Assembly: GCA_963738615.1 (NCBI GenBank)
Contig: CAVTXI010000019.1
Coordinates: forward strand, 1,240,001 to 1,304,000
Length of the DNA: 64,000 nucleotides
Source of the DNA: CAVTWY01 sp963738615
GTDB taxonomy: Bacteria; Pseudomonadota; Gammaproteobacteria; Burkholderiales; Burkholderiaceae_C
Reading direction: 5' to 3'
The translations under genes were made by a program, and so were the position numbers. Numbering within the stretch: the first letter of the stretch is position 1; the number at the start of each line of letters is the position of its first letter. Positions 8,965 through 17,506 of this stretch are shown here, piece after piece. The notes under the pieces were generated by a model that made no database searches, was not told the origin of the DNA, and was given only the letters and a program-made list of their open reading frames with translations.

Positions 8965-10311
8965 CTATGAATCGTGCCGCGGCCCGCACGCCGCAAGGCG
9001 CCGCGCCAGCAGGTCGCGTTCGGCCGGATGCGGCGCGGCTTGCAGCGCGCGCTCGAGGTGCCGGCGCGCCTGTTCGATGTTGCCGGCGCGGCGCTCGAGT
9101 TCGCCCAGCGTTGCGTCCCACAGGTAGTAGCCGGCCAGCCACGCGGGCGGCTTGATCGCGCGCAGCACGTCCAGCCCCGCCTGCGGCCCCTTCCACTGCG
9201 CCAGCGCGATCGCGCGGTTCAACGCGTGCAGCGGCGACGGCTCGAAGCGCTCGAGGGTTTGGTAGGCATCGACGATCGCGCGCCAGTCGGTCTGCTCGAA
9301 GCTCGGCGCCAGGCAGTGTTCGACCGCCACCGCCGCTTCGGCGTGATAGCGCGACCAGCGCTCGCCGCGGCTCGAGCGGCGCAGCCACGCCAGGCCGTGG
9401 CGGATCAGCGCCGCGTCCCACTTCGACCGGTCTTGATCTTCCAGCAGCAGCAGGCCGCCGTGGCCGTCGAGGCGCGCATCGAAACGCGCGGTGTGGAAGT
9501 ACATCAGCGCGAGCAGCGCGTCGACTTCGGCGCTGCCGCACACCGGGTGCTCGGCCAGCAGATGGCCCAGCCGCATCGCTTCGTCGCACAACTCGCGCCG
9601 GATCAGCGCGTCGGCATGCGTCGAGCTGTAGCCTTCGTTGAACAGCAGGTACACCACGCGCAGCACCGATTCACGACGCGCCTCGAGCGCAGGCAGCGCG
9701 GGCGTGTCGTCGAGGTCGGGCCCAAGCGCGCGCAGCCGCTCGCGCCCGCGCGCCAGGCGCTTGTGCACGTTGTCTTCGCTGGTCAGCAGGCGCAGCGCGA
9801 TCTCGCGGGTGGAAAAGCCGCACAGGATCTTCAGCGCCAGCACGGTCTGGCTTTCGAGCGGGATCGACTCGTCGGCGCAGACGAACAGCATGCGCAATTC
9901 GTCGTCGACGATCTCGCGGTCGAAGTGCACGTCGGGTGTGCCGCTGGCCGGGTCGGCCAGGGTGTCGGCCAGTGGCGCGTGCGCGTGGCCGCTGCCACCT
10001 TCATCGCCACCAACGGGCCCGCCGTCGTCGTCGAGCGAAACGTTGCGATGCTCGCGCCGACGCAAGTCGTCCAGCAGCTTGTTGCGCGCCACGCGGTACA
10101 GCCACGCGGCCGGCTGCTCGGGCGCGCCGTCGCGTGCCCACGCGCGCAGCGCCGACATCAGCGCGTCTTGCGCCGCGTCTTCGGCCGCTTCGGTGCGGTG
10201 AAAGCCGAACTCGCGCGCCAGCCGCGCGACCAGCCGGCCGTACTCGCGTCGAAACGTGTGTTCGACGAGGCCGGCCGCAGCAGCCTGCGCGCCGGCGTCG
10301 CTCGGGGTCAC
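8965..10311 (-). CDS. ECF42-type RNA polymerase sigma factor with helical C-terminal extension
   Basis: 448 residues from a GTG at 10311 with GAGG 5 bases upstream. Region 2 is at the N-terminus (AAEDAAQDALMSALRAW, then RVARNKLLDDLRRR), region 4 follows (GFSTREIALRLLTSEDNVHKRL), and then comes a long helical extension (YLLFNEGYSST, ALNRAIALAQWKG) typical of group ECF42. The extension is required for activity in studied members. The gene lies just downstream of a DGPF-domain gene, the conserved partner of ECF42 factors. No anti-sigma gene is present, as is usual in this group. It probably directs transcription of its own DGPF gene. Confidence 0.88.
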   Translation of the reverse strand: MTPSDAGAQAAAAGLVEHTFRREYGRLVARLAREFGFHRTEAAEDAAQDALMSALRAWARDGAPEQPAAWLYRVARNKLLDDLRRREHRNVSLDDDGGPVGGDEGGSGHAHAPLADTLADPASGTPDVHFDREIVDDELRMLFVCADESIPLESQTVLALKILCGFSTREIALRLLTSEDNVHKRLARGRERLRALGPDLDDTPALPALEARRESVLRVVYLLFNEGYSSTHADALIRRELCDEAMRLGHLLAEHPVCGSAEVDALLALMYFHTARFDARLDGHGGLLLLEDQDRSKWDAALIRHGLAWLRRSSRGERWSRYHAEAAVAVEHCLAPSFEQTDWRAIVDAYQTLERFEPSPLHALNRAIALAQWKGPQAGLDVLRAIKPPAWLAGYYLWDATLGELERRAGNIEQARRHLERALQAAPHPAERDLLARRLAACGPRHDS

Positions 10312-10343
10312 AGGTGCCTCGCCCGCTGAAACCGGACGAACCG

Positions 10344-10688
10344 TCAGTAGCCCGCCATCTCGCGGATCTCGACGCTCGAGCCCGGCGCCATCAACATCGG
10401 GCAGGCCTTCGAGATCTCGATCGCGCGCTCGATGCCCGCCGCCTGCACGATGCTGTAGCCGCCGACCACTTCCTTGGCTTCGACGAAGGGGCCGTCGTTG
10501 GTGCTCTTGGCGCGCACCACCTTGCCCGCGGGCTGCAGACCGTCGCCCACGTCGAGGATCTCGGTGGCGAACTTCTCCTTCCACGCCGTCCATTGGGCGA
10601 AGAGCTGCTGCATCTCGGCGGGCGAGGGCTGATGCGCGGGCGCGTCGGCCGGGCTGCGGTAGACGAAAAGGTACTTGTGCATTGCCAT
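10344..10688 (-). CDS. DGPF/YCII-domain protein, partner of the ECF42 sigma factor
   Basis: 114 residues. It contains the signature STNDGPFVEAKEVVGGYSIV, the DGPF motif of YCII-related proteins encoded next to ECF42 sigma factors. The start at 10688 has AGGAG 8 bases upstream and yields MAMHKYLF, a usual beginning. It precedes the sigma gene on the same strand with 32 bases between, so the two should be cotranscribed. The biochemical role of DGPF proteins is not established; a dimeric ferredoxin-like fold is known for YCII proteins. Confidence 0.88.
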   Translation of the reverse strand: MAMHKYLFVYRSPADAPAHQPSPAEMQQLFAQWTAWKEKFATEILDVGDGLQPAGKVVRAKSTNDGPFVEAKEVVGGYSIVQAAGIERAIEISKACPMLMAPGSSVEIREMAGY

Positions 10689-10824
10689 GTTCGTTTCTCC
10701 TGAAGGGTTGGGTTGATTGCCGCTGTGGGCATCACCTTGACGAACGGGCCGGCGGGATTTGGACAGTGCGGGTGAAGTTTTCTTCTGCCGGCGCCGCCCG
10801 ACCCCACCGACCACGCGAACGGGT

Positions 10825-12528
10825 TCAGCCTTGGATGGTTGCCGAGCCCAGCAAAGGTACGTCCGACAGCAGCTCTTGCAGTCTCGCTGCAAACCACTGC
10901 GTGCGGGCGAGTCGCACCGGGTTGAGATTCTGGCGTTGGGGGAGTTGCGTGGCGCGGTCTTTCATCGGGAAGATCGCGTAGAAGCGATCGAAGTCATCGC
11001 TGCGGAGGCTATCGAGGACACCGCTGCTTGCTGCCTCGTACTCGGCCCGCTGTGTCTTGTTCAGATCCTTCGCGAAGGGATAGCCGTCGCGAGCCTTGGC
11101 AATGCCCAGCGTTAGATCGAGGATCGCTGCGTTCTTGGCAGCGGTGATCGCGGCGATGTATTCGTTGCGATCGAAGCTAGACCCGTGCACCTCGGCGAGG
11201 TTGTCCGGGTGATAGAGGTAGTTCTCGATGCTGTACATGCGCAGGACGTGCAAGTGCGGCAAGCGCGCTTTCGCCTGCACGATCTCATCGTCCGTCAGGT
11301 AGTCACGGTCCACCACGCCAGGCATCTCGCCGTCGCGCGCGCGACCGTAGACCTGAAACTTGTTGCCGCCGCCGACGAAGATGGTGTTCTGCAGGCCGAC
11401 GCTGTTGTACTTGGCGGCGTCCTTGCCTTCACAGTAGATCAGCCGCTTGCCGACGAAAAGGCCCGGCAGGAACTCGGTCGGCACGGCAACTTCGAGAATC
11501 TCACTCGTTTCCTTGGCGGCAGGCGCCAGGGTCTGCGGCTGATCGAAATCCAAGGCATCGAAATCGAAAATGGACGCGTGGTCGTGATCCATCGCATACC
11601 GGATGAATCCGAGCGAGTGACTGGCTGTCCAAAGCTGGCTGTCTGGTGGGATCCAGTGCTCGACGACTTCCTCGAGCATTGCGTACTGAAGCGCCGTGTT
11701 GAGATGCAGGTCCATCTCGTCGATGTAGATCACCGAGTCGACGAGCTTCTCGCGCCGCACGAACAGGTTCAACAGCAACGCGAAGACTTGCTTCTCGCCG
11801 AAGCTGAGGACGTCATACGCAAAGGTGTGATCGCCTTTGCGGAAGAAGTACTTGACCGGTCCGCCCATCGACTCCGGTTCGCGGAAGTTGTCCATCTGGG
11901 GGAAAGGTCCGACCGAACCGAACACACGCTCCAGCGCTCGGTTCAGTGGCTGGATCAGTTCGTCACGGAGGGCTTGGAGGTCGACTTGGCGGCCTTCGAA
12001 CACGGGTTTGCGCAATGCTTCGTTGAAGTCGACGGCGTACTTCATCGCGTCTGCCGCGAGGCGCGAGTCGGTGTCGATAAATGTCGTTGGCGCATCTTCA
12101 TTGCGCTGGATCAGGTCGGGCAGACCGCCGCGAATATTCGCGGGGCCGATACGGGCAGCTACTCGCAGGGTGCTGCGCCCGTAGAGTCTTTGGAGGTGAT
12201 TCGCGAACTGGACGCTTGCTTCGGGCGATGGATTGAAGGGATCATCCTGCCGGATGGTTCCGCGCGCGTCGCCGAAGTCGATGTCAATAGACCCACTGAG
12301 CCCACCCTTCTCATAGTAGGCGCGCTCTTCATTTGGAGGCATCGCGTCGGCTCGATAGCCTCGAAAACCTCGAGGCTTGGACGCGTACTCCAACGCATCG
12401 AACACGCACGACTTCCCGGACCCGTTGGCCCCGATCAGCAACACCAGCCGCGCCGTCGCGGGGATATCCGCCAAGCGCAGATCCGTGAACCGCTTGAAGT
12501 TCTGTAGGCGAAGTGACGCGATGCGCAT
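10825..12528 (-). CDS. AAA ATPase fused to DUF4435/TOPRIM domain (merged PARIS-like defence protein)
   Basis: 567 residues. The N-terminal ABC/SMC-like ATPase has P-loop GANGSGKS at 33-40, signature LSFGEKQ at 241-247, Walker B VIYIDEMD at 266-273 and an H-loop SH at 303-304. Directly after it is a TOPRIM-type domain with CEGKD (366-370), VVDRDY (405-410) and SIENYLY (433-439). The DRDY/ENYLY pair points to DUF4435 rather than to the OLD-nuclease TOPRIM. In PARIS, AriA (ATPase) holds and AriB (DUF4435) acts as a tRNA-cutting toxin released on sensing phage anti-restriction proteins; single-chain versions are known. It starts 11 bases after the SDR stop, at the end of a catabolic operon, with no good RBS. 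Architecture is seen; the defence role is inference from the family. Confidence 0.75.
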   Translation of the reverse strand: MRIASLRLQNFKRFTDLRLADIPATARLVLLIGANGSGKSCVFDALEYASKPRGFRGYRADAMPPNEERAYYEKGGLSGSIDIDFGDARGTIRQDDPFNPSPEASVQFANHLQRLYGRSTLRVAARIGPANIRGGLPDLIQRNEDAPTTFIDTDSRLAADAMKYAVDFNEALRKPVFEGRQVDLQALRDELIQPLNRALERVFGSVGPFPQMDNFREPESMGGPVKYFFRKGDHTFAYDVLSFGEKQVFALLLNLFVRREKLVDSVIYIDEMDLHLNTALQYAMLEEVVEHWIPPDSQLWTASHSLGFIRYAMDHDHASIFDFDALDFDQPQTLAPAAKETSEILEVAVPTEFLPGLFVGKRLIYCEGKDAAKYNSVGLQNTIFVGGGNKFQVYGRARDGEMPGVVDRDYLTDDEIVQAKARLPHLHVLRMYSIENYLYHPDNLAEVHGSSFDRNEYIAAITAAKNAAILDLTLGIAKARDGYPFAKDLNKTQRAEYEAASSGVLDSLRSDDFDRFYAIFPMKDRATQLPQRQNLNPVRLARTQWFAARLQELLSDVPLLGSATIQG

Positions 12529-12539
12529 GGCCAATTCTG

Positions 12540-13295
12540 CTACCCACGCCCCACGAACGGCATCTTCGTCGCCATCACGTTCACGAACAGCATGTTCGAC
12601 GACAGCGGCATGCGCGCCATCGTCATGAACGCATCGACCACCGACTGCAAGTCCATGCGCGGTTCGGGCTTCATGGTGCCGTCGGCCTGCGGCACGCCGT
12701 CGACCATGCGCGCGGTCATGTCGCTGGCGGCGTTGCCGATGTCGATCTGGCCCACCGCAATGTCGAAGGGCCGGCCGTCGAGCGCGGCGGTGCGCGTGAG
12801 GCCGCTGACCGCATGTTTGGTCGCGGTGTACGCGATCGACCCCGGCCGCGGCGCGTAGGCGCTGATGCTGCCGTTGTTGATGATGCGTCCGCCCTGCGGC
12901 GACTGGGCCTTCATCAAGCGGAAGGCGTTCGCGATGCAGTAGAACGAGCCGCTGAGGTTGGCATCGACGACGCGGCGCCACTCGGCGGGGTCGACCAAGT
13001 CGGGCGTCTGCGATGTGAGGCCGGTGCCGGCGTTGTTGAAAACCAGGTCGAGCCGGCCGAAGCGGTCGCGCACGGCGTCGAAGGCCTTGGCGACTTGCTC
13101 GTCGCGGCCAACGTCGCAAGGCAGCGGCAGCGCGCGCGATGCGGCGGCGCCGGCGAGCGACGCGGTCTGCTTCAGCGCGTCTTCGCGCCGGCCCACCAGC
13201 GCGACGTTCCAGCCGTCGGCCAGAAGGGCGAGGGCGCAGGCGCGGCCGATGCCGCTGCCGGAGCCGGTGATGAGGGCGGTTTTGTTGGTGCTCAT
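12540..13295 (-). CDS. Short-chain dehydrogenase/reductase
   Basis: 251 residues. A classical SDR with cofactor motif TGSGSGIG near the N-terminus, NNAG in the middle and catalytic Ser plus YTATK (Tyr-x-x-x-Lys). The C-terminal part (NMLFVNVMATKMPFVGRG) is typical of a subgroup seen next to sugar-acid genes. Its start lies immediately upstream of the RraA-like stop, so it is translated as part of the operon running from 20867 down to 10825. It is likely to oxidise a hydroxyl of the sugar acid or an intermediate; specificity is not visible. Confidence 0.85.
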   Translation of the reverse strand: MSTNKTALITGSGSGIGRACALALLADGWNVALVGRREDALKQTASLAGAAASRALPLPCDVGRDEQVAKAFDAVRDRFGRLDLVFNNAGTGLTSQTPDLVDPAEWRRVVDANLSGSFYCIANAFRLMKAQSPQGGRIINNGSISAYAPRPGSIAYTATKHAVSGLTRTAALDGRPFDIAVGQIDIGNAASDMTARMVDGVPQADGTMKPEPRMDLQSVVDAFMTMARMPLSSNMLFVNVMATKMPFVGRG

Positions 13296-13952
13296 TCAGA
13301 ACTTTCCGTAGTTGAGGTAAGCCTGCACCGGGTCCATGCCGCCACGGATGGCGTCGCGGACCTGGTTCTCAGTGGCTGCGACGGCCTCGGTTTTGGTCAC
13401 CACCTCTTCCACCAGCGCAGCAGGAATCACAACCGCGCCGTCACGGTCGCCGATGAGGTAGTCACCGGTGCAGACGGTTACGTCGCCGAGCGTGACGGGT
13501 TGACCGAAGCGATCGAGGTCAGGCACCCAACGCGCCACTACGTCGCTGGGCGTGAAGAACGAGTGGAAGACCGGGAACCCCAGCTCGAGGATGAAGTCGG
13601 TGTCGCGACAACCGCCATCGACCACGTAGCCGAGCACGCCCTTGTTCTTCAGCGTCTCGGCCGACAGCTCACCCATCAGCGCGACGCTGTGGTTGTTCGG
13701 CTGGCACACCACCACGTGGCCCGTCGGTGCCTTCGACAGCAGCGTGGTCCAGCCCAGCAGCGTGTCGTGGCGCGTCTTCGTGTGGTCGAGGAAACCCGAG
13801 CAGGTCCACACCGGCCCGGCGAGCTTAAGCGTGGGGTCGAGTGGCCGGATGTCGGTGGGCAACACTACCGCGTCGTGCCCCATGCCACGCAGCACGTCGT
13901 GTACGGCACTGGCGTAGAGCTGGGACAGGCGCTCGGTGAGGGCGGTGGTCAT
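13296..13952 (-). CDS. RraA-like / 4-hydroxy-4-methyl-2-oxoglutarate aldolase family protein
   Basis: 218 residues. It has the RraA/HMG-aldolase fold blocks: a conserved VHDVLRGMG at the N-terminus, GELSAETLKNKGVLGYVVDGGCRDT in the centre (G-x-x-x-A...GxVxDGxxRD, the metal and substrate site; the Arg-Asp pair is present) and GDYLIGDRDGAVVIP near the end. In catabolic operons such proteins are usually divalent-metal aldolases or oxaloacetate decarboxylases, not RNase regulators. It lies between the dehydratase and SDR genes with almost no spacing, which supports an enzymatic step of the same pathway. It starts at the ATG at 13952. Confidence 0.8.
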   Translation of the reverse strand: MTTALTERLSQLYASAVHDVLRGMGHDAVVLPTDIRPLDPTLKLAGPVWTCSGFLDHTKTRHDTLLGWTTLLSKAPTGHVVVCQPNNHSVALMGELSAETLKNKGVLGYVVDGGCRDTDFILELGFPVFHSFFTPSDVVARWVPDLDRFGQPVTLGDVTVCTGDYLIGDRDGAVVIPAALVEEVVTKTEAVAATENQVRDAIRGGMDPVQAYLNYGKF

Positions 13953-13965
13953 GCGGTTGCACCGC

Positions 13966-15717
13966 TCAGTGGTTGTCCTTCGGCACCGCCGCCCCACGCT
14001 TGCCACGCAGGAAGTCAAGGTCCGCCCCTTCATCGGCCTGCAGCACATGGTCGATGTAGAGCTTCCAATAGCCGCTGTCCATCGCAGGCTTCGGCGCTTG
14101 CCACGCGGCGCGGCGCTTCTCGAGTTCGGCATCGTCGACATGCAGATGCAGCTTGCGCGCGGCCACGTCGAGCGTGATCAGGTCGCCGTTCTTCACCAGC
14201 GCGAGCGGCCCGCCGGCCGCGGCTTCGGGCGCGGTGTGCAGCACCACGGTGCCGTAGGCGGTGCCGCTCATGCGCGCGTCGCTGATGCGGACCATGTCGG
14301 TCACGCCTTTGCGCAGCACCTTCGGCGGCAGCGGCATGTTGCCGACCTCGGCCATGCCCGGGTAGCCCTTGGGGCCGCAGTTCTTCAGCACCAGCATGCA
14401 GGTCTCGTCGACGTCGAGGCTCTCGTCGTCGATGCGCTTGTGGAAGTCGTCGCTGTCTTCGAAGACCACCGCGCGGCCGGTGTGCTTCATCAGTGAAGGG
14501 GTGGCGGCACTCGGCTTGATCACGGCGCCGCGCGGCGCGAGGTTGCCGCGAAGGATGGCGATGCCCGCCTTCTCCTTGAATGGTGCGGCCACGGTCTTGA
14601 TGACGTCGGCGTTCCAGTTCTGCGCGTCGGCGATGTTCTCGCCGATGGTCTTGCCGTTGGCCGTCACGGCGTCGAGGTGCAGCACCGACGCAATCTCTTT
14701 CATCACCGCGGGCAGGCCGCCGGCGTAGCAGAAGTCTTCCATCAGGTACTGGCCGCTGGGCTGAAGGTTCACCAGGCACGGCATCTCGCTGCCGAGCTTG
14801 TCGAAGTCGTCGATCGACAGCGGCACGCCCACGCGGCCGGCGATCGCGATCAGGTGGATCACCGCATTCGTGCTGCCGCCGATCGCGGCCAGCGTGCGGA
14901 TCGCGTTCTCGAACGCTTGGCGCGTGAGGATGCTCGACAGCTTCTGGTCCGCGTGCACCATCTCGACGACGCGCCGCCCCGCGTTGCGCGCGATGACGTT
15001 GCGCCGACCGTCAACCGCCGGGTACGCCGCGTTGCCCGGCAGGCCGATGCCGAGCGCTTCGACCATCGACGCCATCGTGCTCGCGGTGCCCATCGTCATG
15101 CAGTGGCCGTGGCTGCGGTGCATGCAGCTTTCGGCCTCGAAGAATTCGGCGAGCTTCAGCGTGCCGGCGCGCACCTGCTCGCTCATGCTCCACACGCCGG
15201 TGCCCGAGCCGAGTTGTTGATCGCGCCAGCGGCCGTTCAGCATCGGGCCGCCGCTGACGCCGATGGTGGGCAGGTCGACGCTGGCCGCGCCCATCACCAG
15301 CGAAGGCGTGGTCTTGTCGCAGCCCATCAGCAGCACCACGCCGTCGATCGGATTGCCGCGGATGCTTTCCTCGACGTCCATGCTCGCGAGGTTGCGATAA
15401 AGCATCGCGGTGGGGCGAAGCAGCGTTTCGCCGAGTGACATCACCGGGAACTCGAGCGGGAAGCCACCGGCTTCGTACACGCCGATCTTCACTTGTTCCG
15501 CCAGCGTGCGGAAATGCGAGTTGCAGGGCGTGAGTTCGCTGAAAGTGTTGCAGATGCCGATGACGGGGCGGCCGTCGAACTGGTCGTGCGGAATGCCTTT
15601 GCCCTTGACCCAGCTGCGATACGCGAAGCCGTCGCGGTCTTGGCGGCCGAACCATTGCTGGCTGCGCAGTTCGTGCGCGGGCTTCTTGCGTGTGGGGGTG
15701 TTGTCGTTGCTGCTCAT
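13966..15717 (-). CDS. IlvD/Edd-family sugar-acid dehydratase (L-arabinonate dehydratase-like)
   Basis: 583 residues, the usual length for the sugar-acid branch. The Fe-S cluster cysteines are in ICNTFSELTPCNSH, MGCDKTTPS and SHGHCMTMGTAST. The C-terminal swivel domain carries GCGPKGYPGMAEVG-like and SDARMSGTAYGTVVLH blocks. Members of this branch (AraC-type arabonate, xylonate or galactonate dehydratases) remove water from an aldonate to give a 2-keto-3-deoxy acid. The exact aldonate is not visible. The start ATG overlaps the stop of the upstream dehydrogenase gene by ATGA, so translation is coupled. It is the key catabolic enzyme of this operon. Confidence 0.88.
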   Translation of the reverse strand: MSSNDNTPTRKKPAHELRSQQWFGRQDRDGFAYRSWVKGKGIPHDQFDGRPVIGICNTFSELTPCNSHFRTLAEQVKIGVYEAGGFPLEFPVMSLGETLLRPTAMLYRNLASMDVEESIRGNPIDGVVLLMGCDKTTPSLVMGAASVDLPTIGVSGGPMLNGRWRDQQLGSGTGVWSMSEQVRAGTLKLAEFFEAESCMHRSHGHCMTMGTASTMASMVEALGIGLPGNAAYPAVDGRRNVIARNAGRRVVEMVHADQKLSSILTRQAFENAIRTLAAIGGSTNAVIHLIAIAGRVGVPLSIDDFDKLGSEMPCLVNLQPSGQYLMEDFCYAGGLPAVMKEIASVLHLDAVTANGKTIGENIADAQNWNADVIKTVAAPFKEKAGIAILRGNLAPRGAVIKPSAATPSLMKHTGRAVVFEDSDDFHKRIDDESLDVDETCMLVLKNCGPKGYPGMAEVGNMPLPPKVLRKGVTDMVRISDARMSGTAYGTVVLHTAPEAAAGGPLALVKNGDLITLDVAARKLHLHVDDAELEKRRAAWQAPKPAMDSGYWKLYIDHVLQADEGADLDFLRGKRGAAVPKDNH

Positions 15718-16601
15718 GATGGTTTGGTTCCGGCACCGTTCAGTGCCCGGTAGGCCCGGATCACCTGCGAGTCATCAGCGGCGCCGTGCCCCAGGCCCGA
15801 TGCGGCCAGGAACATCTGCATCGCCGCGGCGGACAGCGGCAGCCCCGCCTTCAGCGCGCGGCCCTCGCCGAGCACGATGCCGAGGTCCTTGACGAAGATG
15901 TCGACGGCGCTTGTCACCGGCGGGTCGCTCTGCATCATGCGCGGGCCGCGGTCGCCCCACATCCACGAGTTGCCGGCGCTGACGCTGATGATCTCGTGCA
16001 TCGTCTTCGTCGACACCCCTGCGCGTTCGGCGATGTGCATCGCTTCGGCGGCGACGGCGATGTGCACGCCGCACAGCAGCTGGTTGATCATCTTCGCGGT
16101 CGACCCCATGCCGGGTTCGCGGCCGCAGTCGAACACGCGCGAGCCCATGGCGTCGAGCACGGGCTTCGCGCGCGCCAGCACCGATTCGTCGGCCGAGCAC
16201 ATGATCGTCAGCGCCGCGGCGTTGGCTCCCTTGGTGCCGCCGGACACGGGCGCGTCGAGCGTGTGCAGGCCCATCGCCGTCAATCGCGTGGCGGTTCGCG
16301 CCGCATGGGCCGGCGCCTGCGTGCAGCCCATGCCGACGATAGCGCCTTTAGGCAACGCGGCGGCAGCGCCGTGTTCGAACAAAACGGATTCGGCCTGTTC
16401 GCCCGAGACGACCATCAGCCACAGCAGGTCGGCATCACGGGCGGCGTCGGTGGCGCTGGTGGCCGCACTTCCGCCAGCGGCGATCAGCGTGTCGGCGGCG
16501 CCTGCGCGCACATCAAACCCTCGTACCGAATGACCGGCCTTGACCAGATTGATCGCCATCGGCACGCCCATGGCGCCGAGACCGATAAAACCAATACGCA
16601 T
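15714..16601 (-). CDS. 3-hydroxyisobutyrate dehydrogenase-family oxidoreductase (LtnD-like)
   Basis: 295 residues. The cofactor motif GFIGLGAMGVPMA is at 4-16, the substrate block DAPVSGGTKGA in the middle and the catalytic Lys in GSTAKMINQLLCG. This order and HIAVAAEAMHIAERAG are typical of L-threonate dehydrogenase and tartronate semialdehyde reductase relatives. The ATG at 16601 has a clean GGAGT just upstream. It sits between a permease gene (2-base gap) and the dehydratase gene (ATGA overlap), implying a role in the same sugar-acid route. Substrate is inferred only to family level. Confidence 0.85.
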   Translation of the reverse strand: MRIGFIGLGAMGVPMAINLVKAGHSVRGFDVRAGAADTLIAAGGSAATSATDAARDADLLWLMVVSGEQAESVLFEHGAAAALPKGAIVGMGCTQAPAHAARTATRLTAMGLHTLDAPVSGGTKGANAAALTIMCSADESVLARAKPVLDAMGSRVFDCGREPGMGSTAKMINQLLCGVHIAVAAEAMHIAERAGVSTKTMHEIISVSAGNSWMWGDRGPRMMQSDPPVTSAVDIFVKDLGIVLGEGRALKAGLPLSAAAMQMFLAASGLGHGAADDSQVIRAYRALNGAGTKPS

Positions 16602-16603
16602 CG

Positions 16604-17506
16604 TTACTCCTTCACTGCACCGGTCATCGCGCTGACGTAGTGCTCGACGAAGAAGGCGTACAGGACCACCAGCGGCAGCGAGCCGACCAGCGCACCGGCC
16701 ATCAACGAACCCCATCGGTACTGGTCGCCGTCGGTGAACGCCGACAAGATCGCCACCGGCACCGTCTTCTTCTCGGTACTGTTGATGAAGGTCAGCGCGT
16801 AGATGAACTCGTTCCAGCACAACGTCAGGCAGAAGATCGACGCCGAGATCAACCCCGGCACCGCCAGCGGCAACACGATCTTCGTCAGGATCTGCCAGCG
16901 GTTGGCACCGTCCACCAGCGCGCATTCCTCGAGTTCGTACGGGATGGTTTTGAAATAACCCATCAACAGCCAGGTCGAGAACGGAATCAGGATGGTCGGA
17001 TAGGTGAGGATCAACGCGAACGGGGTATCGAACAGGCCGTACTGGAAGACGACGGTCGACAGCGGAATGAACAGAATCGATGGCGGCACCAGATACGCGA
17101 GAAAGATACCGCCGCCGACCCACTGCGCGCCCTTGTAGCGGATGCGCGTGATCGCATAAGCCGCGAACACGCTGGCGATCAACGACAGGATGGTCGCCGA
17201 CACCGCGATGAACATCGTGTTCCACAACCACTGCGGGTAGTCGGTCTTGAACAGCAGATCGTGGATGTGCTCGAACGTCGGCGTCAGCGTATAGAACGGG
17301 TTGTGCGCGTCGAGGTCCAGCAGATGCTCTTTCGGCTTCACCGCCGTCATCGTCATCCAATAGAACGGGAACAGCAGCACGACGACGATCACCGCCAACG
17401 GCATGTAGATGCGGACCACGCGCTGCGGCAGCGTCGACAGGAAGCTCATGCCTTCGCTGTGGTCGGCCTCGGCGGCAACGGCCTTGGCGACACGGGCTTC
17501 ACTCAT
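16604..17506 (-). CDS. ABC sugar importer permease, MalG-type
   Basis: 300 residues with six predicted membrane segments after a 25-residue cytoplasmic N-terminus. The EAA loop, EECALVDGANRWQILTKIVL, that contacts the ATPase is intact. It pairs with the MalF-type permease at 17499 (8-base overlap). CUT1-family importers take up di- or monosaccharide derivatives; linkage to a dehydratase suggests a sugar acid as the cargo. Confidence 0.9.
   Translation of the reverse strand: MSEARVAKAVAAEADHSEGMSFLSTLPQRVVRIYMPLAVIVVVLLFPFYWMTMTAVKPKEHLLDLDAHNPFYTLTPTFEHIHDLLFKTDYPQWLWNTMFIAVSATILSLIASVFAAYAITRIRYKGAQWVGGGIFLAYLVPPSILFIPLSTVVFQYGLFDTPFALILTYPTILIPFSTWLLMGYFKTIPYELEECALVDGANRWQILTKIVLPLAVPGLISASIFCLTLCWNEFIYALTFINSTEKKTVPVAILSAFTDGDQYRWGSLMAGALVGSLPLVVLYAFFVEHYVSAMTGAVKE

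Noticed and set aside
11185..12507. 440-codon plus-strand frame over the AAA-TOPRIM gene
   Set aside because: Antisense to a conserved gene; no domain visible.
10825..12528. OLD-family nuclease
   Set aside because: Similar overall architecture (ATPase plus TOPRIM), but the DRDY and ENYLY blocks fit DUF4435 better.
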